Shown here: piece after piece, positions 26,202-36,406 of the stretch
Position numbering within the stretch: the stretch's first letter is position 1
How the letters are laid out: the number at the start of each line of letters is the position of its first letter
From: DATJLY01 sp035604615
GTDB lineage: Bacteria > Pseudomonadota > Alphaproteobacteria > ATCC43930 > CGMCC-115725
DNA length: 64,000 bases
Reading direction: 5' to 3'
Assembly: GCA_035604615.1 (NCBI GenBank)
Contig: DATNID010000074.1
Span: 1-64,000 of the forward strand
The notes under the pieces: model-generated
What the model was told of the DNA's origin: nothing
Database searches by the model: none
What the model saw: only the letters and a program-made list of their open reading frames with translations
Translations under genes and position numbers: made by a program

Positions 26202-27047
26202 TCATCCCTCCCGCGCCGTCTCGCGATGGATGAAATCGACGATCTTGCGGATCGCCTGCCGCGCGCTTTGCGACGTGGGGTCGGTGCGCACAAGATCGTA
26301 GGCGGCGCCCTCGAAGAACTCGACCTGCACCTGGCCGCCGCGCTTGCGGTAGTTGGCGACGAACTGCTCGAGATTGGCGCGCGGGTGAAGGGTGTCGATC
26401 GGGTTCTGGAGATAGAGTATATGCGGGAGCTCCACCGCGTCGCCGCGCTCCAGCGCAAGCGTCGGGCTGCCCTCGCCCATCGCATCCTCGGTGAGCCAGT
26501 ATTTCATCTGCATGGCGGCCGCGCCTTCCGGCCGCCGTCCCTGCGCCGCCGCCACGCGGTCGCGATAGCGGCCCAGCGGGCAGATCACCGGCCACAGCGC
26601 GACGACGTAGCGCACTCGCGCATCGAAGCCCGGGAGCGGCAGCGCCGCGTAGCGCGGATCGCGCGGCTTCAGCCCGTTCAGCACGACGAGATGACCGCCG
26701 CTCGATGTCCCCATTCCGCCGACCATCTCAGGCCTGGTGTTGAAGCGCGCGGCCTGCGATTTGAGCCAGCGCACGCCGTAATTCACGTCGGCCACCGAGC
26801 CGGGATATGTCGCGTCGGGCGGGTTGCGGAAATCGAGCGCTGCGACCACGACGCCGCCCCTGGCGACGGCGCCGTTGATGGCGTCGTTGTTGGTGCGCGT
26901 GCCTTCGCACCACGCGCCGCCATGGGCGTCGACGACGGCGGGAAAGGGTCCCTTGCCGCGCGGCATGAAGACGCGCGCGAGGAACGGCTTGGCGCCGTGC
27001 CTCAGATATTCGACTTCGGTGATGTCGACTTCGTGCTCCGCGTCCAT
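26202..27047 (-). CDS. alpha/beta hydrolase, HSL-like
   Basis: A 281-residue esterase-like protein. The oxyanion-hole motif His42-Gly-Gly44 (DAHGGAW) and the nucleophile elbow G113-T-S-S-G117 (Ser115) match the hormone-sensitive-lipase branch. There is no signal peptide. The probable catalytic Asp lies in the IDTLHPRAN region; a clear C-terminal catalytic His is less obvious to me. It is co-transcribed with the LLM oxidoreductase and follows the second Liv operon in the same direction after a gap of about 49 bp, so it may act on the imported compound. Confidence 0.78.
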   Translation of the reverse strand: MDAEHEVDITEVEYLRHGAKPFLARVFMPRGKGPFPAVVDAHGGAWCEGTRTNNDAINGAVARGGVVVAALDFRNPPDATYPGSVADVNYGVRWLKSQAARFNTRPEMVGGMGTSSGGHLVVLNGLKPRDPRYAALPLPGFDARVRYVVALWPVICPLGRYRDRVAAAQGRRPEGAAAMQMKYWLTEDAMGEGSPTLALERGDAVELPHILYLQNPIDTLHPRANLEQFVANYRKRGGQVQVEFFEGAAYDLVRTDPTSQSARQAIRKIVDFIHRETAREG

Positions 27048-27096
27048 GCGCCCGCTCCGCTTGCCCCTCGCATCTGATCCCAGCGCGCGCGCCTGG

Positions 27097-28110
27097 TCAA
27101 CCGCCGGGCAAGCGGGTCAGGTGGCGGCGCACCGAGAACAGGTGCAGGTTGAAGCGCCTGGCGACGAGGCCCCACAGGCCTTCCTGGGCCGTGAGCATGA
27201 TGGCGACGGCAACCACGCCCAGCAGGATCAAGTACCAAGAGCCGTAATCGGCCAGCAGCTCGCGCAGCCCAAAATAGATCAGCAGGCCGATGAACGGACC
27301 TTCCAGCGTGCCGATGCCGCCGATCACGACGATGAAGATCACCACCACGGTCCAGTCGTTGACGCTGAACCCTGCCTCGGGCGAGATCCGCAGCTTCTCG
27401 AGGAAGATGAACGCGCCGACCACGCCGGTGCAGGCGGCGGTCACGACATAGATCATCAGCTTGGTCCGGAAATTGTCGACGCCGAGGCTGGCCGAGCCCG
27501 GCTCGGAATCGCGGATCGCCGTGAGCGCCAGACCGTGCCGCGACCGCAGCGTCAGATAGACGACGGCGCACACGAACACCACGATGACGAGCGAAAGCCA
27601 ATAGACGATCAGCTCGCGCCCCGCCCGGTCCGGCGCGATCTCGCGCACGATGGCGGGGGTAAGGCTCAGGCCCGACCCGGCGCCGAGCGGCTGAATGAGG
27701 CTCACGCCAAGCTGGAACGTCTCGGCGAAGACCCAGGTGCCGACCGCGAAATAGGCGCCGCGCAGGCGGAACACCGCCAGCGCCACCAGGAGCGAGATGG
27801 CCGCGGCGATGGGACCCGCGAGCGCCAACGCCACCAGCGGGTGCACGCCGAATTCGCTGGTGAGATAGAACAGCGCATAGCCGCCGATGCCGACATAGGC
27901 CTGCTGCCCCACCGACACCAAGCCGGCATAGCCCGCGAGCAGGTTCCACAACTGCGCCAGCGCCAGATAATAGGCCATCTCGGAGACGAGCCGCATGGCG
28001 CCCGGCCCGCCCCAATACGGGAGCGCCGCGAGCGCGGCGAGGCAAAGCAGCAGGAAAGCCGCGAACCACCGGCTCTCCCGCGTTGCGCGCTCGACCCGGT
28101 ACCCGATCAT
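27097..28110 (-). CDS. livM: branched-chain amino-acid-type ABC permease LivM (system 2)
   Basis: A 337-residue membrane protein. The LivM signature LWNLLAGYAGLVSVGQQAYVGIGGYA follows two N-terminal hydrophobic segments, and the cytoplasmic loop has AIRDSEPGSASLGVDN. The C-terminus LTAQEGLWGLVARRF is the usual end. The ATG at 28110 overlaps the livH stop as TGATG; a longer in-frame extension runs back through livH and is a shadow. It is the second Liv system in the window and is not closely similar to the first. Confidence 0.9.
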   Translation of the reverse strand: MIGYRVERATRESRWFAAFLLLCLAALAALPYWGGPGAMRLVSEMAYYLALAQLWNLLAGYAGLVSVGQQAYVGIGGYALFYLTSEFGVHPLVALALAGPIAAAISLLVALAVFRLRGAYFAVGTWVFAETFQLGVSLIQPLGAGSGLSLTPAIVREIAPDRAGRELIVYWLSLVIVVFVCAVVYLTLRSRHGLALTAIRDSEPGSASLGVDNFRTKLMIYVVTAACTGVVGAFIFLEKLRISPEAGFSVNDWTVVVIFIVVIGGIGTLEGPFIGLLIYFGLRELLADYGSWYLILLGVVAVAIMLTAQEGLWGLVARRFNLHLFSVRRHLTRLPGG

Positions 28111-28973
28111 CAATCCCTCGTGCGCGGGAAGAACCCGCTCGGGCGCAACACCAGGATGATCAGGAAGGCGATGTGGCCCGCCAGGATCTGCCATGTCGGC
28201 GACAGGGCCGCCCCGACCGCCTGGGCGAGGCCGAGCACCATGCCGCCAAGCAGCGTGCCCCACAAACTGCCGAGCCCGCCGATGATCACCGCCTCGAACG
28301 CGAAGATCAGCCGGATCGGGCCCGCCGCCGGATCGAAGGTAGTGCGGATCGCCATGAGGACGCCGGCGAGCGCGGTGAAGATCATGGCGATCGCCATCGC
28401 CACGGCGTAGAGGTGCCGGTTGTCGATGCCCATCAGTTCCGCCGTCTCCGCGTCGTCCGAGGTAGCGCGGAAGGCGCGGCCCAGCGCCGTGCGATAGAAC
28501 AGGATCTGCAGCCCGGCGATGGCGGCCACCGCGGTGGCGAACACGACCAGCGGATAGGCCCCGACCGCGATGCCGCCGAGCTGGAGGCTCGCCGTTTCGA
28601 TTGTTCCGGCGTGAAGCCTTTGGATGTCCGCGCCGAACAGCTCCAGGAGCACGTTCTCGATGATCACCGAGATGCCGAACGTGACCAGCAGCGGCGGCAA
28701 GAGACCGCCGCTCAAGGTCAGGTTCAAGAGTCCGCGCTGCAGCGCATAGCCCACTGCGCACATCGCCGGCACGACGACGACGAGGCTCGCGATGGCGCCG
28801 AGGCCGGTCGCATTGATCGTCACCAGCGCGATATAGGCCGACAGCACGATCAGATCGCCGTGGGCGATATTGACGAGACGCATGATGCCGAAGGACAGCG
28901 ACAGCCCGATGGCGAAGAGCGCATAAAGCCCGCCCAGCAGCGCGCCCTGGATCAGGATGTTGAGCCAGTCCAT
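28110..28973 (-). CDS. livH: branched-chain amino-acid-type ABC permease LivH (system 2)
   Basis: A 287-residue membrane protein with the LivH start ILIQGALLGGLYALFAIGLSL followed by FGIMRLVNIAHGDLIVLSAY. The glycine-rich segment FEAVIIGGLGSLWGTLLGGMVLG precedes the C-terminus LRPSGFF. It forms the channel with LivM. Ten bases separate it from livF upstream and it overlaps livM downstream. Confidence 0.9.
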   Translation of the reverse strand: MDWLNILIQGALLGGLYALFAIGLSLSFGIMRLVNIAHGDLIVLSAYIALVTINATGLGAIASLVVVVPAMCAVGYALQRGLLNLTLSGGLLPPLLVTFGISVIIENVLLELFGADIQRLHAGTIETASLQLGGIAVGAYPLVVFATAVAAIAGLQILFYRTALGRAFRATSDDAETAELMGIDNRHLYAVAMAIAMIFTALAGVLMAIRTTFDPAAGPIRLIFAFEAVIIGGLGSLWGTLLGGMVLGLAQAVGAALSPTWQILAGHIAFLIILVLRPSGFFPRTRD

Positions 28974-28983
28974 CGCGCCCGTC

Positions 28984-29678
28984 CTAGAGACCGAAATAGG
29001 CGCTGGCGATGGCCTGGCGATCGAAGTCGCGGCAATCCGCGGCGAGCGCGACGCGGCCCTCCTGGAAGCAATAGAACCGCGCCGACGCCGCGAGCGCGCG
29101 GTTGATGTCCTGCTCGACGATGACGAGCGTCGTGCCCTCGCCGGTGATGGCGCCCAACCGCGCGTAGATGTCGCGGATCACAACCGGCGCCAACCCGAGC
29201 GACAGCTCGTCGCACAGCAGGAGGCGCGGGTTGGACATCAGCGCGCGGCCGATCGCCGCCATCTGCTGCTGTCCGCCCGACAGCGCGGTCGCGGGTAGTG
29301 CGCGACGCTCGGCGAGCATGGGGAAGAGCTCGTAGACGCGCGCGAGGGTCCAGGCGCCGGAGCGGCCGCAATAGGCGCCGAGCAGCAGATTCTCCTCGAC
29401 CGTGAGGCTCGGGAACAGCTTGCGTCCCTCGGGCACCATGGCGATGCCGAGGCGGACGATCTCGTGCGCCGCGAGCGCGCCGATGGGGCGCCCGTCGAAT
29501 TCCACCATCTCGGCGCCGCATGGCAGCACGCCGGCGACGGCGCGTAGGAACGTGGTCTTGCCAGCGCCGTTGGCGCCGATGACCGCGATCGTCTCGCCCT
29601 CGGCAACGGCGACGTCAACGTCGAAGAGCGCCTGGAAGTCGCCGTAGAAGGCGCGCAAGCCCCGCGTCCGCAGGAGCG

Positions 29679-29682
<4 letters not shown>
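28984..29682 (-). CDS. livF: branched-chain amino-acid-type ABC transporter ATPase LivF (system 2)
   Basis: A 232-residue ABC ATPase with Walker A GANGAGKTT, signature LSGGQQQMAA and Walker B RLLLCDELSLGL. Walker B reads CDEL where CDEP or LDEP is usual, a common LivF variant. The N-terminal RAFYGDFQALFDVDV matches LivF. Start at 29682 overlaps the livG stop (ATGA). It works with LivG on the LivHM pair. Confidence 0.9.
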
Positions 29683-30404
<722 letters not shown>

Positions 30405-30414
30405 GCCCGGCCAG

Positions 30415-31716
30415 TCAGTACTTGAGCACCTCGAACGGGCTGTCGAGCGGGATGCTGGGCGCGGTCTTGTTGTAGACGATGTTCAAGTCGTACTTGAACG
30501 TCTTACCCGGCTTCCACTGCCCGCCGACCAGCGGCGTCGCGCACACGTTCTTGACCGGATTGGACGGTCCTCCCTTCCAGGTGAGGGGGCCGACCAGCGA
30601 CTGGTAGTCGGTGTCGGCGATCGCGTCGCGGATCGATGCGGCGTCGAGCTTCTTGGCGCGCTTCAATACGTCTACTGCGACTTCAAGGCAGGCGTGCTTG
30701 AAGCCGATCGGCTGGGTCCATTGCTTGCCCGTCGCCGCCGTGAAGGCGTCGCAGAACTGCTGCGCGGTCTGGCCGGTGAGGCCGGACTTGAACGGATGGT
30801 GCGCGGACCACCACACCTCGGTAGTGGTGCCGGCACCGCGCGCGCCCAAGGCCTCAACCGCCGAGGGGAACAGGAGCGCCTTGGGCGGTGTCATGATCTT
30901 GGGGCGATAGCCCTGCTGGGCGCACTGGGTCCAGAAGGTCACGAATTGCGGTGGGTTGAAGATGCCGCAGCAGATCTCGGCATTGGCGTTCTTGAGCTGC
31001 GTGATCTGCGCCGTGAAGTCCTCGCTCAACGGCGGATAAAGGCCGAGGTTGACGACGTTGTACCCCTTGGACTTGAACAGCGGCGGCAGGCCGTTCTTGT
31101 CGTCGTTGGCGGCGATGCCGTCGGAGTCGTTGGTGAACATGAGGCCGAGGATCTTGTTGGTCGGCAGGGTCGCCCACATGTCGGCGAACAGGTTGCCGAA
31201 CTGGCCGAAGCCCCAGAAGAAGTGATTGGTCCACTCGAAGCCCTTCGCCGGATTGCCCTTGCGGCCGAAGAACCAGTCCTCCCAGGGATCGTCCGCCGTG
31301 ATGCAGGGCACGCCGGCGAGCTCGCACTGGTCCGACACCGGATTGGTGGTATCTCCGGTCGACGAGGCGACCATCATGTCGACCTTGTCGTTGTTGATGA
31401 GTTGCGCCGCGACTTCCGCCGCACGGTTCGCGTTCGATTGGCTGTCGCGGTAGACGATCTCCACCGCATGCTGCTCGCCGGCAATGGCGATGCCGCCGGC
31501 AAGCGCCTTGCGCACCTCGCCCACCACCCAATTGTCGGCCTCGCCGAACGCGGCGATGGGACCGGTCTGCGGGCTCACCATGCCGATCTTGACGGTGCGG
31601 CCGGCGGCCCGCGCGGACCGCGTCAATAGTCTCGGCACCGCGACCGCGCCCGCCGCGCCGACGCCCAGGCCCGTTATGATCTTGCGGCGTGATGGATGTT
31701 TCGGATTGCTGGTCAC
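30415..31716 (-). CDS. Liv-type ABC solute-binding protein, Tat-exported (system 2)
   Basis: A 433-residue type I periplasmic binding protein. The twin-arginine leader SRRKIITGLGVGAAGAVAV is followed by TVKIGMVSPQTGPIAAFGEAD. The start codon is GTG at 31716, with a strong AGGGGGGG ahead of it and no better ATG. It heads the second Liv operon (receptor, livG, livF, livH, livM). Internal features such as TSNTGDTTNP-like polar loops and paired cysteines fit ligand-binding lobes. Its ligand is unknown; the neighbouring hydrolase and oxygenase suggest something other than a plain amino acid. Confidence 0.88.
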   Translation of the reverse strand: MTSNPKHPSRRKIITGLGVGAAGAVAVPRLLTRSARAAGRTVKIGMVSPQTGPIAAFGEADNWVVGEVRKALAGGIAIAGEQHAVEIVYRDSQSNANRAAEVAAQLINNDKVDMMVASSTGDTTNPVSDQCELAGVPCITADDPWEDWFFGRKGNPAKGFEWTNHFFWGFGQFGNLFADMWATLPTNKILGLMFTNDSDGIAANDDKNGLPPLFKSKGYNVVNLGLYPPLSEDFTAQITQLKNANAEICCGIFNPPQFVTFWTQCAQQGYRPKIMTPPKALLFPSAVEALGARGAGTTTEVWWSAHHPFKSGLTGQTAQQFCDAFTAATGKQWTQPIGFKHACLEVAVDVLKRAKKLDAASIRDAIADTDYQSLVGPLTWKGGPSNPVKNVCATPLVGGQWKPGKTFKYDLNIVYNKTAPSIPLDSPFEVLKY

Positions 31717-31796
31717 GGTCCGTCCCCCCCTATTTAATTGAGCTCATCTTATCGGCCTGGAGCGGCTTCTCGCAATCCGGGCCAGCGCCGCGCCGT

Positions 31797-32978
31797 TCAG
31801 TAGAGCATATCGCCCGGCGTCATGCCGAGGCCGAGCGCGCGGCGGCCGGAATTCTGGAACGCGACGCCATTGAAGGCATAGTGGTTGGAAATGGCATGCG
31901 CGTCGCGCCAATGCCGCTGCAAGGCCCCGGTCTCGGTCAGACCCTGCGCGCCGGCCAGGTTGAACAGCCGGTCGATGGCATGGAGCGCGAGCCGCGAGGC
32001 CCAGGTGGCATCGCGGCGATGGCGCACGCGATGATCGAGCGTCAGCGGCTGCTCGGCGAAGATCGCGGCATTGACCCGCTCGGCGAGCGCGAAGGCGGTG
32101 TCGAGCTCGGCCAGCGATTCGCCGATCGCGATCTGCATCGGCCCGCCCTCGGCGACCTTCTCGCCGAAGGTCGAGATCTTGGCGCGCGCGTTGTCGATGA
32201 AGGCGTCGCACGCGCCGCGCGCGACGCCGAGGAGCGGCGCCAGGATGCCGATCCAGGTCTGCGCCGTCAGCGACGAGCGGAACATGGCGCCGTCATCGAG
32301 GCTGCAGCCGGGCGCGGTGGCGTCGCGCGCCTGCTGCAGGTCGAGCGTGAATTCCTCCGGCACGAACACCGGATCGACCACGATGTTGTTGGTGCCCGAG
32401 CCCTTGAGGCCGACGCTGTACCACACGTCGCGCATGCGGAACTGGCCGGGCTGGAGCATGAACATGCGCGCGTGCGGCGGGCCGCCATCGGGGCCGGGCA
32501 CGATGGCGCTCACCATGCTCCAGTCGCAATGATCGCCGCCCGAGCCCCACGGCCATTCGCCGCTCAGCTCCCAGCCGCCGGAAACGGCGCGCACCTTGCC
32601 GGCCGGCGCGAACGAGACGACGAATTTCGGATCGGGCGCGGTGCCGAACACGCGCCTTTGCGCCGCATCGGGGAAATAGGCGAAGATCCATTGGTGATGA
32701 AGGAGGAAGGAGAGGCACCACCCGGTCGAGCCGCACACCCGCCCCACCTCGGTGCAGGCATTGACGAGATCGAGCCAGTCGCCTCCGAAGCCGCCGAACC
32801 GCGCCGGCCGCATCATCGGCATCAGCCCGGACTCCATCATCGCCTTGACGTTCTCGGGCGGCAGGCGGCGCAGCTTCTCGGTGCGCTCGACCTGAGGGCC
32901 GACCACCGCGGCGATGCCGCGCGCGCGCTCGATCACATCCGCGCGGCTCATGCGAGTCAGGGCTGCAGGTGCGGTCAT
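31797..32978 (-). CDS. acyl-CoA-dehydrogenase-fold flavin monooxygenase (HsaA/HpaB group D type)
   Basis: A 393-residue protein with the acyl-CoA dehydrogenase fold used by two-component flavin monooxygenases such as HsaA. Recognisable parts are the N-terminal helical region MPMMRPARFGGFGGDW, the flavin region WPWGSGGDHCDWSM and the C-terminal helix SNHYAFNGVAFQNSGRRALG. These enzymes hydroxylate phenols using FMNH2 from a separate reductase; no reductase is adjacent. Start at 32978 has AAGGAGT upstream. It follows the SnoaL-like gene by 58 bp in the same direction. An aromatic or steroid-type substrate is likely by family. Confidence 0.8.
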   Translation of the reverse strand: MTAPAALTRMSRADVIERARGIAAVVGPQVERTEKLRRLPPENVKAMMESGLMPMMRPARFGGFGGDWLDLVNACTEVGRVCGSTGWCLSFLLHHQWIFAYFPDAAQRRVFGTAPDPKFVVSFAPAGKVRAVSGGWELSGEWPWGSGGDHCDWSMVSAIVPGPDGGPPHARMFMLQPGQFRMRDVWYSVGLKGSGTNNIVVDPVFVPEEFTLDLQQARDATAPGCSLDDGAMFRSSLTAQTWIGILAPLLGVARGACDAFIDNARAKISTFGEKVAEGGPMQIAIGESLAELDTAFALAERVNAAIFAEQPLTLDHRVRHRRDATWASRLALHAIDRLFNLAGAQGLTETGALQRHWRDAHAISNHYAFNGVAFQNSGRRALGLGMTPGDMLY

Positions 32979-33036
32979 CGGCGACACTCCTTGCCCGGGG
33001 ATATCGGAAATATCTTCTGGAGTTCGCCCGACCGCG

Positions 33037-33657
33037 TCAACCGCCCTTGGCGAGCCACGCCGCGCCCTCTTTATGGAGGGTCTCGAAGATCGCGTTGCCG
33101 GGCACCGGCAGGTCGAGATTGATGCGCGCGCCGCTCGCCGCCTGGAAATAGGCGAGGTGGCGATATCCCGCCGGGTACTTCGCAATCTCGGCAGGATCGA
33201 GAGCGATGGTCGCGGCGGGATCGACCGGGTCGATCCGGTCCTTCTCGTAGATCGGCACGCGCTCCTTGATCCGCCACGCGTCCTCCGATTTGACGAAGCG
33301 GTCATAGGTGCGGCCCCAATTGGAGACGTCCACCTCGATGTCATGCAACTTGCCGCGCAGGAGAATGATCATCTTGGTCTCGGCGATGGCGCGCGCGCCG
33401 TTGATGGCGACGGTCGAGGCGCCCACGATATGCATGCCGCGATAAGGGCCGTCCTTCGGGCGCCGCTTCAAGGCGGCGATGAAGTCGGCGGCGGTGCCGC
33501 GGGACCACGTGGTCGACTGGAATCCGTCCGGCGCGTAGAGCTGGGCGAGCTCGTCCCAGCGCCCGTCGTCGCGGAAGAAGCCCCAATTCTGCACCGCCTC
33601 GACGATGGCGGCGCGATCGAGAGAATGCTCGCGCTGCTCGCCGCCCGCATTCGCCAT
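33037..33657 (-). CDS. SnoaL-like/NTF2-fold protein
   Basis: A 206-residue protein beginning DRAAIVEAVQNWGFFRDDGRWDELAQLYAPDG, the standard opening of SnoaL_4-type NTF2-fold proteins. A conserved WGRTYDRFVKSEDAWRIKERVPIYEKDR block follows. Such proteins act as small dehydratases, isomerases or dioxygenase partner subunits. Its position directly before the HsaA-like monooxygenase suggests the same pathway. Start at 33657 has GGAGGG upstream; a longer in-frame extension to 33942 lies in the divergent gene and is rejected. Confidence 0.78.
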   Translation of the reverse strand: MANAGGEQREHSLDRAAIVEAVQNWGFFRDDGRWDELAQLYAPDGFQSTTWSRGTAADFIAALKRRPKDGPYRGMHIVGASTVAINGARAIAETKMIILLRGKLHDIEVDVSNWGRTYDRFVKSEDAWRIKERVPIYEKDRIDPVDPAATIALDPAEIAKYPAGYRHLAYFQAASGARINLDLPVPGNAIFETLHKEGAAWLAKGG

Positions 33658-33793
33658 GGCTCGTCCCTCCGCGGCACAGCATTTAACATGATGCGGATTG
33701 CCGCGGTAGGCTGGCGGTCCCAGGCGACGGACGCTTGTTTTATCGCCGATGCCGATCGACAATCGGGGCGGTCCTGAGGGGAGATCGTTCGGC

Positions 33794-34771
33794 ATGAGCA
33801 ACACCGTTCCCGAGCCGCGCATCGCGCGTTCGATCACGCTGGAGATCCAGGGCGATTGGGGCGGTGCCAACCTGCACCGCATCTGCGGCTGGCTGTCGCA
33901 GGAGATCAACGACCGCACCGGGCCATATACGCGCATCGGCATTTGGAGCGGGCGCGGTCAGCTCGACTCCGTGCAGGCGGTGGGACGCGGGCTGGTCGAC
34001 GTCGCGCTGGCGGTGCCGACCGCCTTCGTGCCGATGACCATCACCGGCAAGGGCATCGCCAAGGGCGAGAAATTCCCCGATGTGCGCGCCCTCGGCACGA
34101 TGCCGCAGACCGACCGGCTCGTGGTCGCGGTCAAATCCGAATTCGGCATTCGCAGCTTCGAGGATTTCCGCCGCAAGGCGCCCCGGCTCCGCATTGCCGC
34201 CTCGCCCGACGACGGCATCAACACGATCGGCTACGCGACGCAGCGGGTGATGGAGCTGGCGGGCCTGTCGCGCGCTACCATCGAATCCTGGGGCGGCAGC
34301 TACGTCGAGCGCGAGCGGCCCAACGAGTGCATCGGCCTCGTCGCGGGCGGCCAGGCCGACGCGGTCATCCACGAGGCCATCATGACGCCGTGGTGGCAGG
34401 ATCTCGCCAACAAGAACGATATCTCCTTCCTGCCGATGGAAGAGACGGTGCTCGCCAAGATGGAGCAGGACTATTTCTGGCCGCGCGCGACCTTGCCGGA
34501 GGGATATCTCCGCGGCATGCACGGCCCGTTCACGACGCTCGATTTCTCCGACTTCCTGGTCATTGCGCGCACCGACCTGCCGGACGATATCGCCTATCTC
34601 TTCGCCTGGTGCATGTGCGAAAGGCGCGAGATCATCGAGCGTGCCTATCGGCACATCCCGCCGGAGCGCAGCGCCGTCACTTATCCGCTGGTGCCGAAGA
34701 AGATCGCCACCACCACGATCCCGCTCCATCCCGGCGCGGAGCGCTACTATCGCGACGCCGGCCTGCTGTAA
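33794..34771 (+). CDS. TAXI-family solute-binding-like protein without signal peptide
   Basis: A 325-residue protein. The segment GQLDSVQAVGRGLVDVALAVPTAF and later GLVAGGQADAVIHEAIMTPWW fit TAXI-type (TRAP-associated extracytoplasmic immunogenic) binding proteins. The family normally carries an export signal, but neither the start at 33794 (GGGGAGA upstream) nor one at 33749 gives a hydrophobic leader. The protein is therefore predicted to be cytoplasmic. No TRAP permease is adjacent. It could be an intracellular ligand sensor or binding protein derived from a transporter subunit. Divergent from the SnoaL-like gene. Confidence 0.7.
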   Translation: MSNTVPEPRIARSITLEIQGDWGGANLHRICGWLSQEINDRTGPYTRIGIWSGRGQLDSVQAVGRGLVDVALAVPTAFVPMTITGKGIAKGEKFPDVRALGTMPQTDRLVVAVKSEFGIRSFEDFRRKAPRLRIAASPDDGINTIGYATQRVMELAGLSRATIESWGGSYVERERPNECIGLVAGGQADAVIHEAIMTPWWQDLANKNDISFLPMEETVLAKMEQDYFWPRATLPEGYLRGMHGPFTTLDFSDFLVIARTDLPDDIAYLFAWCMCERREIIERAYRHIPPERSAVTYPLVPKKIATTTIPLHPGAERYYRDAGLL

Positions 34772-34854
34772 GCTTGCGGAGGATTGGCCCTGGACTGCGC
34801 CCGCGCCGCGCCATAAGAGATGGAACGGCGCCACGGACAACGGGAGTTCTCGAC

Positions 34855-35295
34855 TTGATCAAACTGACCGACTTGATGCGGACCCTGCTGAATTCGGCGT
34901 TGGCCGATGGCACCCCTTGCCTCCTGGGCACGGCGACCAAGGGCGGCTATCCGCAAATCAGCCCCAAGGGCAGCGTCGTCGTCTACGACGACGAGCATCT
35001 GTGCTACTGGGAGCGCAGCAAGCGCTCGGCGCTGAAGCGGATCGAGGAAAATCCGCATGTTTGCGTCTATTACCGCAATCCGGCGCGCGTCTCGGAAATG
35101 CCCTATCGCGCGGCGGTCATGCGCTTCTACGGCGAAGTCCGCCTGGTCGATAGCGGCCCGGAGCGCGACAAGGTGTGGGACCTTATCCCCGAGGCCGAGC
35201 GCAAGCCCGATCCCGAGAAGAAGGGCACTGCGGTGCTCGTGCGCCTCAGCAGCGTCGAAGAGATCAGCGGCAACGTCATCATGAAGCGCGACTAA
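34855..35295 (+). CDS. pyridoxamine-5'-phosphate-oxidase-fold protein
   Basis: A 146-residue split-barrel protein: LLGTATKGGYPQISPKGSVVVYDDEHLCYWERSKRSALKRIEENPHVCVYY is the standard PNPOx-like flavin-binding half. Short members of this family bind FMN, F420 or heme and reduce small substrates. Start is a TTG at 34855 with GGGAG eight bases upstream; an ATG seven codons later is an alternative. It converges on the MetE-like gene, sharing CTAA at 35292-35295. Confidence 0.8.
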   Translation: MIKLTDLMRTLLNSALADGTPCLLGTATKGGYPQISPKGSVVVYDDEHLCYWERSKRSALKRIEENPHVCVYYRNPARVSEMPYRAAVMRFYGEVRLVDSGPERDKVWDLIPEAERKPDPEKKGTAVLVRLSSVEEISGNVIMKRD

Positions 35296-36335
35296 CGGCT
35301 CGTTGCCGACAGTTCCCGGCGCACGATGGCCGCGCCGGCGCTGAGCGCCTGCAACTTGCCGAACGCGACCGCGCGCTTCATGTATTTCATGCCGCAATCG
35401 GGCGCCGCGATCAGTCGTTCCGGCGGCACGTGCTTGAGGCCGAGACGGATGCGCGCCGCCACCGTCTCGGCTGTCTCGATCGCGGGATCGCCGAGATCGA
35501 GGACGCCGAGAACGATGGTCTTCCCCGCGAGGTCCGACAGCACGCCGAGATCGAGCTTGGCCTGGGCCGCCTCGATCGAGATTTGCGCGACGCTGCTCCC
35601 GGCCAGCGGCGCCAGGAAGGAATAGGCGCTGGGCTTCTGTCCGGCGACGACCGCGGCATAGCCGAAGCAGAGATGGATGGCGGTCGGCACGGTGATGCCC
35701 TGCAAGGCGCGGTCGATCGCCTTGACGGCATAGCGCCGCGCCGCCTCGGGATTGTTCCTCAGCCACGGCTCGTCGAGCTGAATGACGTCCGCGCCGGCCG
35801 CTTGCAGGTCGCGAGCCTCCTCGTTCACCGCCGCGGCCAGATCCATCACCATCTCTTCGTCGTCGCGATAGAACTCGTTCTGCGCCTGCTGCCCGATGGT
35901 GAAGGGACCGGGGAGCGTGATCTTGGTCTTGCGATCGGTGTTGCGGCGCAGGAACGCCATGTCCCGCACCTCGACCGGACGGATGCGGCGGATCTTGCCG
36001 ACGATGCGCGGCACCACGACAGTCGTGCCCGACCGGTTGGTGATGCGCGCCGGATTGTCGTTGTCCATGCCGTCGAGCGCGGTGGCGAGCCGGTTGGAAT
36101 AGCTTTCGCGGCGCATCTCGCCGTCGGTGATGACATCGATGCCGGCACGCTCCATGTCGCGAATGGCGAGGATGGTGGCGTCGTCCTGCGCCTCCTCGAG
36201 AAAAGGCTCCGGCACCCGCCAGATCTCCTTCAGGCGCACGCGCGGAACGGATTTCAGCAGCAGCTCGCGATTCACCAGCCAGTCCGGCTGCGGATAGCTG
36301 CCTACGACGGTGGTCGGCAAGAGATGTCCTGGCAT
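35292..36335 (-). CDS. MetE-like cobalamin-independent methyltransferase (C-terminal domain only)
   Basis: A 347-residue stand-alone MetE catalytic barrel. It begins LLPTTVVGSYPQPDWLV, the signature of the archaeal-type MetE group. Zinc ligands are visible in IHLCFGYA (His and Cys) and APDCGMKY (Cys). Members transfer methyl groups between an unidentified donor and a thiol. The Gfo/Idh/MocA dehydrogenase upstream runs in the same direction with a 71-bp gap, so the two probably form an operon. It is not closely similar to the MetE-like protein at 2899. Confidence 0.85.
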   Translation of the reverse strand: MPGHLLPTTVVGSYPQPDWLVNRELLLKSVPRVRLKEIWRVPEPFLEEAQDDATILAIRDMERAGIDVITDGEMRRESYSNRLATALDGMDNDNPARITNRSGTTVVVPRIVGKIRRIRPVEVRDMAFLRRNTDRKTKITLPGPFTIGQQAQNEFYRDDEEMVMDLAAAVNEEARDLQAAGADVIQLDEPWLRNNPEAARRYAVKAIDRALQGITVPTAIHLCFGYAAVVAGQKPSAYSFLAPLAGSSVAQISIEAAQAKLDLGVLSDLAGKTIVLGVLDLGDPAIETAETVAARIRLGLKHVPPERLIAAPDCGMKYMKRAVAFGKLQALSAGAAIVRRELSATSR

Positions 36336-36406
36336 GGTGAACCTTTCGGAGGACGAGTCCGGCGTTTGTCGGCGGGCGGCAATGCGCGAGCCCGTGCCGG
36401 CCGCAG

